DNA of 64,000 nt from CAZSRX01 sp964609675 [NCBI: uncultured Bacteroidota bacterium] (GCA_964609675.1 CAZSRX010000014.1:20479-84478), one strand, 5' to 3'; shown: positions 7,811 through 17,916, numbered from the stretch's first letter. Translations and numbers: made by a program. Notes: generated from the letters alone by a model not told the origin.

Positions 7811-9283
7811 ATGAGCGATCTGGAAAAATACTTTGAGAAGTTCCGAAAGAACGTCATTGGATGGAATCAGGAATTTACGACGCCCTACGGGCGGCAAAAA
7901 ATTGTTTATGCCGACTGGACAGCCAGCGGCCGTTTGTACAGGCCTATAGAGGAAAAACTCGTCAGGGAATTTGGTCCGTTCCTTGGCAACACGCATACGG
8001 AAACGTCCATCACCGGCACCTGCATGACCGCAGCGTATCACGAAGCCCGGCATATCATCAAGCATCATGTGAACGCCGGCCCGAAAGACGTGATCATCAT
8101 GACGGGTTCAGGCATGACCGGCGCCGTTAATAAATTCCAGCGCATTCTGGGACTGCGCGTACCGGAACAATTAGCGGACTGCGTGCATCTGCAGGGCGAC
8201 AGCAGACCGGTGGTGTTTGTGACGCACATGGAGCATCATTCGAATCACACCTCGTGGCTGGAGACCATCGCCGACGTGGAATGCCTCATGCCGGATGAGG
8301 AAGGGCTGGTGGATCTGGATCATCTGCGCGATTTGCTGAAACAATACCGGAACCGCCGGACGAAAATCGCCTCGGTTACCGCGTGTTCCAACGTCACCGG
8401 CATCCAGACGCCGTATCATGACATTGCGAAAGTGATGCATCAGCACGGCGGGCTTTGCTTTGTGGATTTCGCCTGTTCCGGACCGTATGTTAACATTGAC
8501 ATGCATCCCGCCGATCCCGAGCAGGCGCTGGACGCGGTATATTTTTCCCCGCACAAGTTTCTCGGCGGGCCCGGAACGCCCGGCGTGCTGATTTTCAACC
8601 AAAAACTGTACGCGAATAAAATTCCTGACCAGCCGGGCGGCGGCACGGTGGACTGGACCAATCCGTGGGGCGAAAAAAAATACGTCGATGACATCGAGAA
8701 CCGCGAGGACGGCGGCACGCCCCCGTTCCTGCAGTCCATTAAAGCCGCGCTGTGCGTTAAACTGAAGGAACAAATGGGCACGGACAACATGCTGGCGCGT
8801 GAAAAGGAAATCGTTCCTATGCTGTTCCGTGAATTGCGCGGCGTGGCGGGACTGAACATTCTCGCCGGGCATATTGAGCACCGGCTCGGCGTATTCTCCT
8901 TCTACATTGACGGCCTGCATTACAATCTTGGCGTGAAATTGCTGAACGACCGTTACGGCATTCAGGTACGCGGCGGCTGTTCCTGCGCGGGCACGTACGG
9001 CCATTTCCTGCTGCATATTGACCGGGAAGTATCCAAAAAAATTACTGACGTGATTGATCACGGCGACCTGTCCGTGAAACCGGGCTGGATACGCGTCTCC
9101 GTCCACCCGATTATGTCCGATGAGGAGATTTTGTACATCACCGGCGCGATCAAAGAACTCGCCGCAAAGTTCCGTGACTGGCAGGACGACTATGATTACA
9201 ACCTTCGGACGAACGAATTCAAACACAAAACGGCACCGGAAACGATGCAGGACACCGTAAAGACGTGGTATGAGTTACGGTAA
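7811..9283 (+). CDS. Class V aminotransferase / cysteine desulfurase-like PLP enzyme
   Basis: 490 residues with the SufS/Csd-type fold I PLP pattern. The PLP-binding lysine sits in YFSPHKFLGGPGTPG near residue 252, with TGSGMTGAVNKF near 99-110 and a cysteine motif GGCSCAGTYGHF near 389-400, which could serve as the sulfur-accepting loop. Predicted chemistry is PLP-dependent removal of sulfur or selenium from cysteine or selenocysteine, or a related lyase reaction. The protein is longer than SufS (about 410 aa), with extra N- and C-terminal parts, so it belongs to a divergent subfamily. No suf or isc genes are adjacent, so the physiological role is open. The ribosome site is weak. Confidence 0.85.
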   Translation: MSDLEKYFEKFRKNVIGWNQEFTTPYGRQKIVYADWTASGRLYRPIEEKLVREFGPFLGNTHTETSITGTCMTAAYHEARHIIKHHVNAGPKDVIIMTGSGMTGAVNKFQRILGLRVPEQLADCVHLQGDSRPVVFVTHMEHHSNHTSWLETIADVECLMPDEEGLVDLDHLRDLLKQYRNRRTKIASVTACSNVTGIQTPYHDIAKVMHQHGGLCFVDFACSGPYVNIDMHPADPEQALDAVYFSPHKFLGGPGTPGVLIFNQKLYANKIPDQPGGGTVDWTNPWGEKKYVDDIENREDGGTPPFLQSIKAALCVKLKEQMGTDNMLAREKEIVPMLFRELRGVAGLNILAGHIEHRLGVFSFYIDGLHYNLGVKLLNDRYGIQVRGGCSCAGTYGHFLLHIDREVSKKITDVIDHGDLSVKPGWIRVSVHPIMSDEEILYITGAIKELAAKFRDWQDDYDYNLRTNEFKHKTAPETMQDTVKTWYELR

Positions 9284-9329
9284 CGAAGCGTGTTAAAAAA
9301 GTTAAACCGCTTCAAGCCGTTAACCTATT

Positions 9330-10652
9330 TCATACTTTCGACGCAGGCTTCGGCTTCTGAAACACCTGATTCCAATCGATTTTTCCCGTTATCTGCATCA
9401 GGACGAATAACGTAATAATCGCTCCAATCGTGATTGTAAGTCCGGTGTAGCCCTCGAAGAAGAACGAATAAGAAAACAATATCAGGTAAATAATCTGAAT
9501 CGGGACTACGACCTGAATTGTGTATTTAAAACCGGTAACGAGACGCATGTAGGTCAGCACCAGGAGTACGGATGTCAGCGCGGCGATGATGAAGGATAAT
9601 CCCAGCGCGAGATGATCCACCAGATACGCGAAAAACAAGTGAAATGCGAAGAATGCCGCGGCGAGGAAAAAATAATTCATCGGGTGAATGGATTGGTTCC
9701 GTATCGCGCCCATGATCATAAGAATCGTGAAGAAGAACAGCAGCGACACCGGCGCGAAGAAACTGATGCGCTCGGCCACCGGACCGGGATTGAGCTTCTT
9801 AGGCATATCCACGCCGATCTTGATGTTGGATATCATGTCGGAATATTTCCACATCAGCGTCCATCCGTCTTCGGTCTCGGTTTTTTCGGTAGGAGAGATG
9901 CAGAATTCCGGAATGTTATAATCTTTAAAATGCGTGTTGACTTTCAACTGAAAGTTGCGAATATGTTTGGTGGTCTCGCCAAAGCTGTATTTCCATATGC
10001 CCGTACCCTGGGAGGTGTAACCGACGGAAAATGTTTTATCCTCGCCCGGTTTGAACGGCGCCGATGATTCCAGCACATGGGAAAATATCTGTCCGTAACG
10101 CACGGACTGACCGGCTTGTTCGGTTTCTTTACTGGCGCTAATCTGGTCATCATCCCTCAGCAGAGGTTTGGCGTCTAAAGTAAAACTGAAATTGTCGTAA
10201 ATCGAGTTTACTGAAGGAAACTTAAATTCAACAAAGACATCTTTTGTTTCAGCGGAATTGTTTCGCAAAACGTAGTTGCCTTTAAACTGAACCTGATAGA
10301 CGCTGTACCAGAGCAAACCTTTCTGGCGGTAGTCGACTTTCAGATCAACGGTTACTTCGCCGGAAGCAGTCTCGATGTACCGGCGGACTTTTTTGGCCGT
10401 GGTTTTCTTGATCTGCGTGGTCTGCCCGGACGCGTTCGTGGCGGTCTCGGTGGTGGTGTCAAGCACGGTTTCGATGACATAAAACATGGGCTGGAATTGG
10501 ACGTGCTCGCCTCCCCAGTTATCCTCGACCCGCTGGCCGAGTATGGCGGTTTTTTCTCCGGTGCGGTAGGCAATACTGCCGCCGAGTATGAACCATCCGA
10601 TCATGGTGCAGAAAAAAATTCCGATTACAGCTAATATGCGGATGGGTGTCAT
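9330..10652 (-). CDS. CreD-like inner-membrane protein
   Basis: 440 residues. An N-terminal membrane segment (residues 5-27) ends in the GGSIAYRTGEK-type motif typical of CreD. A large periplasmic domain of about 250 residues follows, then six or so membrane helices from about 300 to 425. Length and architecture agree with the CreD/YfdK-type family (about 450 aa), linked in enterobacteria to the CreBC regulon and envelope stress. No CreBC-like two-component genes lie nearby, so regulation cannot be transferred. The next gene leftward is convergent. Confidence 0.65.
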   Translation of the reverse strand: MTPIRILAVIGIFFCTMIGWFILGGSIAYRTGEKTAILGQRVEDNWGGEHVQFQPMFYVIETVLDTTTETATNASGQTTQIKKTTAKKVRRYIETASGEVTVDLKVDYRQKGLLWYSVYQVQFKGNYVLRNNSAETKDVFVEFKFPSVNSIYDNFSFTLDAKPLLRDDDQISASKETEQAGQSVRYGQIFSHVLESSAPFKPGEDKTFSVGYTSQGTGIWKYSFGETTKHIRNFQLKVNTHFKDYNIPEFCISPTEKTETEDGWTLMWKYSDMISNIKIGVDMPKKLNPGPVAERISFFAPVSLLFFFTILMIMGAIRNQSIHPMNYFFLAAAFFAFHLFFAYLVDHLALGLSFIIAALTSVLLVLTYMRLVTGFKYTIQVVVPIQIIYLILFSYSFFFEGYTGLTITIGAIITLFVLMQITGKIDWNQVFQKPKPASKV

Positions 10653-10695
10653 GGTAATTTCCTTGCTAAAAGAATGATCATTTTTTATTATTGGC

Positions 10696-12087
10696 TCAGT
10701 AAAATTTTAAGGTTTCGATGTTATGTCCTGTCCGGCCTATAACTCTCAATAATTGAAAAAGAAAGGAAGTATCAACAGAATCCGAAGCCGAAATAGCTAT
10801 TGATTTCGGAACCGGCATTATTGTTTTTAGCCAGTGCTCCCATTCGGTATTATCAAAAGGCTTTTGTGTGACAGGAATTTCGGCTGTTTTTTTCTCGATT
10901 ACGGCTGAATAATCGCTGCTTGACTTCAAGGCGTATATAACGACCCGGTTTGGTGAAACGTCGATTCTATAATCCACCCAAAAATATTTGCTTTCCACCG
11001 GTATCACAAGCGAGGAGTCAATTAGATTTACATTAACAAAGCCTTCGTTTTTAATGAAATTCAAATAAGAAATGAGTTCTGGTACGGGTGGTATCGCTTT
11101 TAAAATAATTGAAAACTCATTTACGTCATTAATCGGTAATAAAAGATTCAATTCTCTTTCTCGTTCGTATATTTTATGAACAGAGTTACCCAATTCCTTA
11201 TTTTTTGAATTCTTATCCCCGTCAGACGAACCGGACGTATTTACCGAAACGGGCACTGTATTATCAATTCGGAACAGGTTGGCCATTCTCAGTCGTATAT
11301 CATTATCTGCCGAGGCGTTTTGGATCGACAGTAAAATGCGATAGAGTACAAATAAATTTGATATCGGGGCCTCTTTTTCAACACACAGTATTTTTTCTTT
11401 GGAACGATTATTTAAATGCCAGTCTTTTAAAATGGTATCCATATCAACGGCTTTATGGAACATCTCCCGATAAATTGGCCGGTAAGTAAAAAATGAATTT
11501 TCCAGAATATAAAAATCCATAAAAATCCGACAGGTCATCGTTCCGGCTCTACCACCGATATTGTTCGCTCTAGTAATATTATTAATGCTTTTTATGGCTA
11601 TGTTTTTGGCTTTGCGGGCGTCCTGAACTGTTTGAGATGAATCAAGGATAGACCTGTTTATAGAGGCATTGGCGATTTCGGTCAGTTCTTTACTCTTTAA
11701 ACTTATTTTCTCTGAGGAATCCGATAGCGATAATTCAATATCGGAAAGGCCTGAGAATGCCGCCGAGTGAACGGTTTTAATCAGAATATGGGATTGGGTT
11801 GTTGATGGAAGTTGAACCTTAACTTTATAATCAAGCGGGTATATCCAGCTAAACCATGCATTATATTGCGTAATGAACTTACGTTTGGATGTTAACCATT
11901 TGATCAGTTCAGGAACCAGATAGGATTCACGCTGATTAACCGAGTCCAGACTCACTATACAATCGCCGTTGGCGGTAATACATCCCTGATCTACGGACAG
12001 AATGATTTTACTTTGTCTGATCGTTAGGATAAAAATAATTGTTATAAAAATTAATAAAATGCCGGAAACGATTAAAAACTTTTTCAT
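10696..12087 (-). CDS. Membrane-anchored or exported protein of unknown function, AT-rich
   Basis: 463 residues from the ATG at 12087, which has a strong GGAGGA site; an ATG 27 bases upstream is possible but lacks one. Residues 1-22 form a hydrophobic anchor, followed by a hydrophilic alpha/beta domain with no motif I recognise. The coding sequence is visibly more AT-rich than its neighbours, which suggests recent acquisition or a different selection regime. Forty-three bases separate its stop from the start of the CreD-like gene, on the same strand, so they may be co-transcribed. No function is assigned. Confidence 0.75.
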   Translation of the reverse strand: MKKFLIVSGILLIFITIIFILTIRQSKIILSVDQGCITANGDCIVSLDSVNQRESYLVPELIKWLTSKRKFITQYNAWFSWIYPLDYKVKVQLPSTTQSHILIKTVHSAAFSGLSDIELSLSDSSEKISLKSKELTEIANASINRSILDSSQTVQDARKAKNIAIKSINNITRANNIGGRAGTMTCRIFMDFYILENSFFTYRPIYREMFHKAVDMDTILKDWHLNNRSKEKILCVEKEAPISNLFVLYRILLSIQNASADNDIRLRMANLFRIDNTVPVSVNTSGSSDGDKNSKNKELGNSVHKIYERERELNLLLPINDVNEFSIILKAIPPVPELISYLNFIKNEGFVNVNLIDSSLVIPVESKYFWVDYRIDVSPNRVVIYALKSSSDYSAVIEKKTAEIPVTQKPFDNTEWEHWLKTIMPVPKSIAISASDSVDTSFLFQLLRVIGRTGHNIETLKFY

Positions 12088-12210
12088 AAGCAGATCCTCC
12101 AGTGTATGTATCATCGGTTAACTTATCAAATATTATTTTTTTATATGATTACTGCAAATGAAATTTATAATTAAATTCTAATAGTCTAACTTGCATTTCA
12201 TCGTTCCATC

Positions 12211-13773
12211 ATGTACTTTATGTACCGAAAGCAATATCATATGCAGCATGAAATTGAAACCTACATCCAGGCGCGGTATTCGATCCTGTACATGATTTCC
12301 TGGGAAGAGGACCGCATCTTAAAAACGCTGGACGCGGTGGCTGTGCAGTTGCGCAAGATGTTATTCGTCTGGAGCCATGTCAAAGGCCTTTATAATTACG
12401 TCCTGCCGGAGCAGATGGATGATTCCAAGAGCGACCCGGAGATGGTTCTGAGCCATATCGAAAAAAGCGCCGACAACGCGATGTACGTGTTGCTGGATTT
12501 TCATGCGTTCATCGAGAATGTCCGCATCAACCGTATGCTGCGCGAACTGTCCCGCCAATTGAGGAAAAGCAATAAGACCATCATTATTGTCGCCCCGACG
12601 ATGCGGATTCCGCAGGAACTTTCGAAAGATATAGCGGTGCTGGATTTTGACCTGCCCACGATACCGGAATTGGCGCACACCTATGAGCAGGCGGTCAAGA
12701 TACTCGAAAAGCGGCGGGATATCACGCTGAACCGTTCCGCCGAAATACGCGAAAAACTGCTTAAGGCTGCGCAGGGGCTAACCGTGGTGGAATTTGAGAA
12801 CGTGCTCGCCAAATCGGTCGTACACCGCAAGGCCATTGATGAAGGCACCATCCATGATGTGCTCGAGGAAAAAAAGCAGATCATCCGCAAATCGGGCGTG
12901 CTGGAATACTTCTCGCCGGATGAAAACTTCGACCAGGTTGGCGGTCTCGATGTGCTCAAGAAATGGCTCACCAAGCGGGCCGATGCGTTCACCGACCGCG
13001 CGGAAGCGTTCGGCATCCCGGCGCCGAAAGGCCTATTGCTGGTCGGCACGCAGGGCTGCGGCAAGAGCCTCACCGCCAAGGCCGTGGCGTCGCACTGGAA
13101 CCTGCCCCTGCTGAAACTCGACGTGGGCAGCGTATTCAGCGGGATTGTCGGCTCGTCGGAAGCGAACATCCGCAACGCGATCAAGCTGGCGGAATCCATC
13201 AGCCCCTGCATCCTGTGGATCGACGAAATCGAGAAGGGCTTTTCCGGCATGGCGAGTTCCAATTTCAGCGACGCCGGCACGGCCGCGCGGGTGTTCGGCA
13301 CGTTCACCACCTGGCTACAGGAAAAAAAGAAAGCCGTATTCGTGATCGCCACCTCCAACGACATCACGCTGCTGCCGCCGGAAATGCTGCGTAAGGGGCG
13401 CTTCGACGAGATCTTTTTCGTGGACCTGCCTGATCCGGAAGAACGGCTCCGAATCTTCGGCATTCATTTACTCAAACGCAAACGCTCGCCCGACCGTTAT
13501 GACTGCGAAAAATTGGCGCAACTCTCCGAAGGGTTCAGCGGCGCGGAAATCGAGCAGGCCGTCGTTTCGGGACTGTATGACGCGTTCGAGGCCGGACGGG
13601 AATTATCGGACGAGGATCTGATCGCCGCGATCCGGAACACCGTGCCGCTGTCGCGGGTCATGGCCGAGCAGGTGCAGGCTCTGCGCGCATGGGCGGACAA
13701 ACGCGCGCTCAAAGCATCCGGCGCACGCGTACGTACCGTATCCGGGGATTTCAACCGGTTCAGTTCAAATTAA
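12211..13773 (+). CDS. Ycf46-type AAA+ ATPase
   Basis: 520 residues. An N-terminal domain of about 240 residues lacks a Walker motif; a AAA+ module follows with GTQGCGKS (near 277), [14 protein letters not shown] (near 333) and the arginine-bearing [17 protein letters not shown] segment near 400. The [17 protein letters not shown] segment before the Walker A and the overall length are characteristic of the Ycf46 family, known from plastids and cyanobacteria and found in many bacteria. The substrate is unknown; in cyanobacteria the family has been connected with inorganic carbon use. An internal ATG at 12241 is an equally possible start, since neither has a clear ribosome site. Confidence 0.88.
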   Translation: MYFMYRKQYHMQHEIETYIQARYSILYMISWEEDRILKTLDAVAVQLRKMLFVWSHVKGLYNYVLPEQMDDSKSDPEMVLSHIEKSADNAMYVLLDFHAFIENVRINRMLRELSRQLRKSNKTIIIVAPTMRIPQELSKDIAVLDFDLPTIPELAHTYEQAVKILEKRRDITLNRSAEIREKLLKAAQGLTVVEFENVLAKSVVHRKAIDEGTIHDVLEEKKQIIRKSGVLEYFSPDENFDQVGGLDVLKKWLTKRADAFTDRAEAFGIPAPKGLLLVGTQGCGKSLTAKAVASHWNLPLLKLDVGSVFSGIVGSSEANIRNAIKLAESISPCILWIDEIEKGFSGMASSNFSDAGTAARVFGTFTTWLQEKKKAVFVIATSNDITLLPPEMLRKGRFDEIFFVDLPDPEERLRIFGIHLLKRKRSPDRYDCEKLAQLSEGFSGAEIEQAVVSGLYDAFEAGRELSDEDLIAAIRNTVPLSRVMAEQVQALRAWADKRALKASGARVRTVSGDFNRFSSN

Positions 13774-13893
13774 TTTTTAGTTGAAACATCTATTTCTTTA
13801 CCAAATATTCTTTATTGAATGAAATATCATCGGACCATCGGCATTCAGCGTTTTGCGGTTCAATATTCGATCCATCAATTTTAAGGAATTATT

Positions 13894-14931
13894 ATGTCCC
13901 GCCTTACCATTCCCGAAGGCTATCACGCTCTGCTTAATGTGAAGACCACCGAAAAAGCGATCAAGCAGATCAAGGATTTTTTTCAACTAAACCTGGCAAC
14001 GGAGTTGAACCTGACCCGTATCACGGCGCCGCTTTTCGTTAAAAAAGGCACCGGACTCAACGACGATCTGAACGGTGTGGAGCGGCCCGTCGGTTTTCCG
14101 ATTAAGGATTTGAACGATACGCCCGCGGAAATCGTCCATTCCCTTGCAAAATGGAAGCGCATGATGCTCGCGGATCTCCGATTCGACAGAGGGTATGGCA
14201 TTTATACCGATATGAACGCTATCCGCGCCGATGAGGAGCTCGATAATATTCATTCGATCTACGTGGATCAATGGGACTGGGAACGGGTGATAGCGGCCGA
14301 GGAACGCACCCTGGAATATCTGAAAGAAGTTGTTACGCGGATTTACAACGTGATCAAACGGACGGAATTTTATATGTATGATAATTATCATCAATTAGAG
14401 CCCATGCTGCCGGATAAAATCACGTTCATTCATTCCGAAGAATTACTGGCGCGCTATCCGGTACTTTCGCCGAAAGAGCGTGAAAATAAGATCGTAGAAG
14501 AATACGGCGCCGTGTTCATTATCGGCATTGGCCATCCGCTTGCCGACGGACAGCCCCACGACGGTCGCGCGCCGGACTATGACGATTGGATCACGCCCAC
14601 TGTCAACGGTTACCGCGGCCTGAACGGCGATATCTTAATCTGGAATCCCGTCTTGCGCTGCGCCTACGAGATTTCTTCGATGGGCATTCGCGTCAGCCCC
14701 GAATCCTTAATGCAACAGCTGGCTGCCCAGAATAAACTCGAACGAACGGAATTATATTTTCACAAACGCCTGCTGAGGAATGAATACCCGCTTTCCATCG
14801 GCGGAGGCATCGGGCAATCGCGGCTATGTATGTACTTTCTGCGCAAGGCGCACATTGGCGAGATCCAGGTGAGCATCTGGCCCGACAGCATGATCGCCGA
14901 ATGCCGCATGAATAATATTTTTCTATTGTAA
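13894..14931 (+). CDS. asnA: Aspartate-ammonia ligase (asparagine synthetase A)
   Basis: 345 residues, close to the E. coli AsnA length of 330. Class II aminoacyl-tRNA-synthetase-like fold with typical AsnA segments: FVKKGTGLNDDLNGVERPV, LAKWKR near 87, YTDMNAIR, VDQWDWE and the C-terminal GGGIGQSRLCMYFL motif. It makes asparagine from aspartate, ammonia and ATP in the cytoplasm. An AAGGAATT ribosome site lies 7 bases before the ATG. It follows the Ycf46 gene by 120 bp, and no T-box or other leader structure is evident. Confidence 0.95.
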   Translation: MSRLTIPEGYHALLNVKTTEKAIKQIKDFFQLNLATELNLTRITAPLFVKKGTGLNDDLNGVERPVGFPIKDLNDTPAEIVHSLAKWKRMMLADLRFDRGYGIYTDMNAIRADEELDNIHSIYVDQWDWERVIAAEERTLEYLKEVVTRIYNVIKRTEFYMYDNYHQLEPMLPDKITFIHSEELLARYPVLSPKERENKIVEEYGAVFIIGIGHPLADGQPHDGRAPDYDDWITPTVNGYRGLNGDILIWNPVLRCAYEISSMGIRVSPESLMQQLAAQNKLERTELYFHKRLLRNEYPLSIGGGIGQSRLCMYFLRKAHIGEIQVSIWPDSMIAECRMNNIFLL

Positions 14932-15575
14932 TGGCTCAAGGATTTATTTAACGTTAAATTATATACATGTATACGTATCCGCTGACGGCCGCATCCGTTT
15001 GGCAGTGTAGGTATCTTATTGCTGTAACAATCATTCAATATTGCAGACGTCGTATCACCGATTCCACTCCACCCGCCTAACACCCATTCGTTTCAATCGG
15101 TATGCGAATGACGGAAATCTTTCCCATTCTTGTCGGTCGGATCATTTTTTTGTTGGCCGCAGCGCGCTGTTTTCCATGCTGAGTACGCAGTGCATGGCCG
15201 GCCACGGACTGACTATCTATCTGTTCCTGATGCTTTACGGCCTGTTAAAAAATAGTTTCGATATTTATGATCCGAGCCATCATGGAAGCGGACATTACTA
15301 TTGACGCCGTCAGCCAGATCCCGCTATGGGCCGGTAGTATTCCTGTTTATTTACGGATACTTTGTAAGGAAACGGGTGATGCAAGCGAAACCATAAAGGC
15401 CGTTTATACAACAGGGTTTCGGCCGGTCTGTGATGGCAGAACCTATTTTGTTTCTAAACAAAACGGTTTATGATAATGGCGAGTATATTTAAAAAGCGGG
15501 CCTGAAAAAAAAATTCCTTATTGAATAAAGAATCCGTCGTTGTGGTTCGGTTCCTCTGATGCCGCTTAATTCAAA
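14932..15575. other. Gene-poor stretch with palindromes and a decayed small membrane gene
   Basis: No intact gene. Just after asnA lie three perfect palindromes: TTTAACGTTAAA (14947-14958), TATACATGTATA (14962-14973) and ATACGTAT (14971-14978). The right half contains broken reading frames described separately. It opens a 4-kb region of decayed and accessory DNA. Confidence 0.5.
15108..15396 (+). pseudogene. Possible decayed small integral membrane protein gene
   Basis: Three hydrophobic stretches occur in succession but in three different frames: MTEIFPILVGRIIFLLAAAR from 15108, then MAGHGLTIYLFLMLYGLL from 15194, then PVVFLFIYGYFVRKRVMQ ending at the stop at 15396. Two frameshifts would join them into a protein of about 95 residues with three membrane helices and a basic tail. 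I do not recognise the family. Hydrophobic runs in non-coding DNA could mimic this, so the call is tentative. Confidence 0.3.
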
Positions 15576-16513
15576 TCAAGGACTCACGATTTTTACCGTG
15601 TCGGTTTTGGCCTCTTCCGGTACGCTGTCTAATTGAAACACATAAGGATTACGGATGATATCGGTGTAAAAGCCTTCGAGTGTACTGATATTGATCCGTG
15701 GCAGTTCGTATTTCCGGTTATCGAATTCATCGGTGTTTGACAGTGGACATAGATACCTCCACAACTGTATGCGGTCCCAAAAGTCATTAAATTGCACGAT
15801 TTCCTCCACCTCGGTGAAAGCCGCTTTAACGTAAAAATCATGGTTCCGGTAATGGAAGCCTTTTCGTAAAAATTTTTCATCGTCAATCCGGGCGCCGTAG
15901 GGATAGGACAAATACATCGTATCCTGACCTGTGTATTCAAAAACCTCGGCAATCTCCCGTATCATAATGGTGCGGGTTTGCAAATCCAGACGCTTGTGAT
16001 GCGCGGAATGATTGCCAACGGTCATGCCCCGGCTTTTCAGCCAAGCCAATTTACGTTCCGAATCGTTGCCGAATGGCCGGCTGCCGCCGTTGTTGATGTT
16101 GATAAAAAAAGCCGCCCGAGGGTCGTGAAAATATTTTAATACAATACCGAGCATGCAGTCCGGGTCCAGCGTACTGTCGTTGAGCAGGCGTACCTGACTG
16201 GCGTGACCGTCGTCGAAATGGATGCAGAAAAGTTTTTTACCCGCGCATTCTTTTCGGAAAGTGTTGCTCATGATTTCATCCAAACTGACCGGATAAAAAT
16301 TGCTATCCTTCAGCGTTTGCATGATGGCCGAAAAATCTCTGCTGCTGAAACGGTAAGTGCCGTTTGTATATTGGCCCAAACGGTGAAAAACCAGTATGGG
16401 TATGCCTTTGCGGCTGGTGTTTTTTTACGGGGTTTATTATCGAAAAATCCGCATAACCCGACCGCAATAGCCAAAAACAGTAAGTAGGTATATAAGATTG
16501 ACCGGTTATTCAT
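15576..16513 (-). pseudogene. Polysaccharide deacetylase (NodB-type) interrupted by a frameshift at an A7 run
   Basis: The long frame (15576-16379) holds the NodB homology motifs: FCIHFDDG, NHSAHH and LSYPYGAR. It lacks a proper start: the usual first strand (GIPILVFHRLG) lies immediately upstream in the same frame but runs back into a stop. A second frame beginning at the ATG at 16513 supplies a signal or anchor (MNNRSILYTYLLFLAIAVG) and a basic stretch. The two join by a one-base shift at seven consecutive A (plus-strand T 16420-16426). So either the gene is inactivated, the run is read by slippage, or the assembly has an indel there. If intact, the enzyme would be exported and deacetylate a cell-wall or capsule polysaccharide. 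Confidence 0.75.
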
Positions 16514-16582
16514 ACTCCATGAATCTAAATATTAAACCGTGGCATCCCGGCGAATATAACTATATAATATAGATCAGAATAA

Positions 16583-17385
16583 TTTATAAATGCAAACCTT
16601 TTCGGCATAAAGTTCTATTACGACGCAACCGACGCGGGTTTAAATTCCGCCGCGCAGTACAACGGCAATATTGCCGTTGTACGCTGGAACACAGCATCCA
16701 CGCATATTGAGAACGCTTATGGTTATCAATATGACGAATTAAATCAATTGAAATCCGCCAAATACGCCCCGTGGGACAGCAGTTGGAGCACGGATGACAA
16801 ATACTCCACCAAGAACCTCGTGTACGACCTCAACGGCAACATTAAAACGATGGTGCAGAATTTTAACGGCTCCCTCGCCGACAGCTTGACTTATACGTAC
16901 AAAGGCAATATATTACTTGGCGTGAACGATTTGGTGAATAATTCAATTTCCACGAACGACTTCGAGGATAACAGCGTTAAATTGAACCCGATAGAAGGCA
17001 CTCCGTCTTCTTACGAATACCTCTACGACGGCAACGGCAATATGATACAGGATAAGAATAAAAACATCACCGTGACATACAACCTCATGAATACGCCCAC
17101 GAAAGTGTACTTCGGCAAGGAGTATTCCATTGTGGGGATATATACGGTGAGCGGCGGTAAATTGCGTATATCCGGGAACCTTTCTCACGAACACGCAAAA
17201 AACATCTCGCCAAGGCGCAAGAGCGCAAAGAAAATGCAATATAATATTTTTGCGGCTTTGCGAGAAGAAATCTGCAATACCAGTACACGATCAATGACCA
17301 TTTGGGAAATATGCGCGCCATGTTCGCCGACACTAATTCTGACGGGCAGGCCGAATCTGCTGCAGTACTCACAGCATCGGCTTAG
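16583..17385 (+). pseudogene. Rhs/YD-repeat protein 3' remnant A
   Basis: The frame from 16583 encodes YD-repeat core sequence: NLFGIKFYYDATDAG, an AQYNGNIAVVRW block, YGYQYDELNQL and YEYLYDGNGNMIQDKNK. It is cut at about 17181 by an 86-bp palindromic element. Beyond the element the core resumes in another frame (LQYQYTINDHLGNMRAMFAD, from 17272) and stops at 17385. The classic DHLGN motif, near the end of Rhs cores, confirms the identity. There is no start or upstream repeat array (a stop lies at 16580), so only the distal core of a once large secreted Rhs protein remains. Confidence 0.85.
17182..17267. repeat. 86-bp palindromic MITE-like element inside the Rhs remnant
   Basis: The left end TTCTCACGAACACGCAAAAA and the reverse complement of the right end, TTCTCGCAAAGCCGCAAAAA, are alike. 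The interior carries the CGCAAGAGCGCAAAG type of motif. This resembles the dispersed CGCAAAG-rich palindromic repeats seen in many environmental bacterial genomes. It interrupts Rhs coding sequence that continues on both sides, as an insertion would. No other copy is seen in this window. Confidence 0.65.
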
Positions 17386-17436
17386 AACATGCGTATCCGG
17401 CTTGACTTATAATAATTGATTCGTTACATTAATCGT

Positions 17437-17916
17437 ATGCGAAGCGTGTTAAAAAATAAGCGAGTTTATGTGGATACATCCGTTTTTGGCGGCGTGTTTG
17501 ACCCGGAGTTTGAACGCGCCAGTAAAGCATTTTTTGATCAAGCGCGCCATGGAAGATTTATTATCGTTTCATCAGTGGTCGTACAGAGCGAAATAGAACC
17601 CGCACCAGAAAATGTCAAGGATTTATTCCGTTCTTTAATACCGTATACCGAATCAGTGAGAATCAGCGATGAGGCTTTAAAATTACGATCGGCATACATT
17701 CGGGCCGGGATTGTTTCAGAAAAGTATACAAATGACGCTTTGCATGTCGCTATCGCTACAGTCTGCGAGTGTCCAATTATCGTCAGTTGGAATTTTCGCC
17801 ACATTGTGCATCATGATAAAATTCCGCTATATAACGCGGTCAATATCATACAGGGATATCATACCATCAGCATCAACACACCCGCGGAGGTGATATATTA
17901 TGAAGAAGACATTTGA
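17437..17916 (+). CDS. PIN-domain toxin (putative ribonuclease)
   Basis: 159 residues from the ATG at 17437; a TTG at 17416 is an alternative. PIN features: an opening strand VYVDTSVFGG with the first catalytic Asp, an acidic helix, the NDALHVAIA helix with the second Asp, and SWNFRHI near the end. These proteins are metal-dependent RNases, usually toxins of VapBC-like pairs. Its last 17 bases overlap the small partner gene, as expected for a coupled toxin-antitoxin pair. It is intact although flanked on both sides by decayed Rhs fragments. Confidence 0.85.
   Translation: MRSVLKNKRVYVDTSVFGGVFDPEFERASKAFFDQARHGRFIIVSSVVVQSEIEPAPENVKDLFRSLIPYTESVRISDEALKLRSAYIRAGIVSEKYTNDALHVAIATVCECPIIVSWNFRHIVHHDKIPLYNAVNIIQGYHTISINTPAEVIYYEEDI

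Noticed and set aside
8171-9226. 351-codon minus-strand open frame
   Set aside because: Shadow of the class V aminotransferase gene, whose PLP motifs run through the same bases on the plus strand.
12681-13463. 260-codon minus-strand open frame
   Set aside because: Antisense to the Ycf46 AAA+ module; Ser/Arg-rich with no motif.
9285-17456. The 17-base string CGAAGCGTGTTAAAAAA occurs at about 9285 and about 17440
   Set aside because: A single short match with a poly-A end is compatible with chance in 64 kb; no longer flanking similarity is seen.
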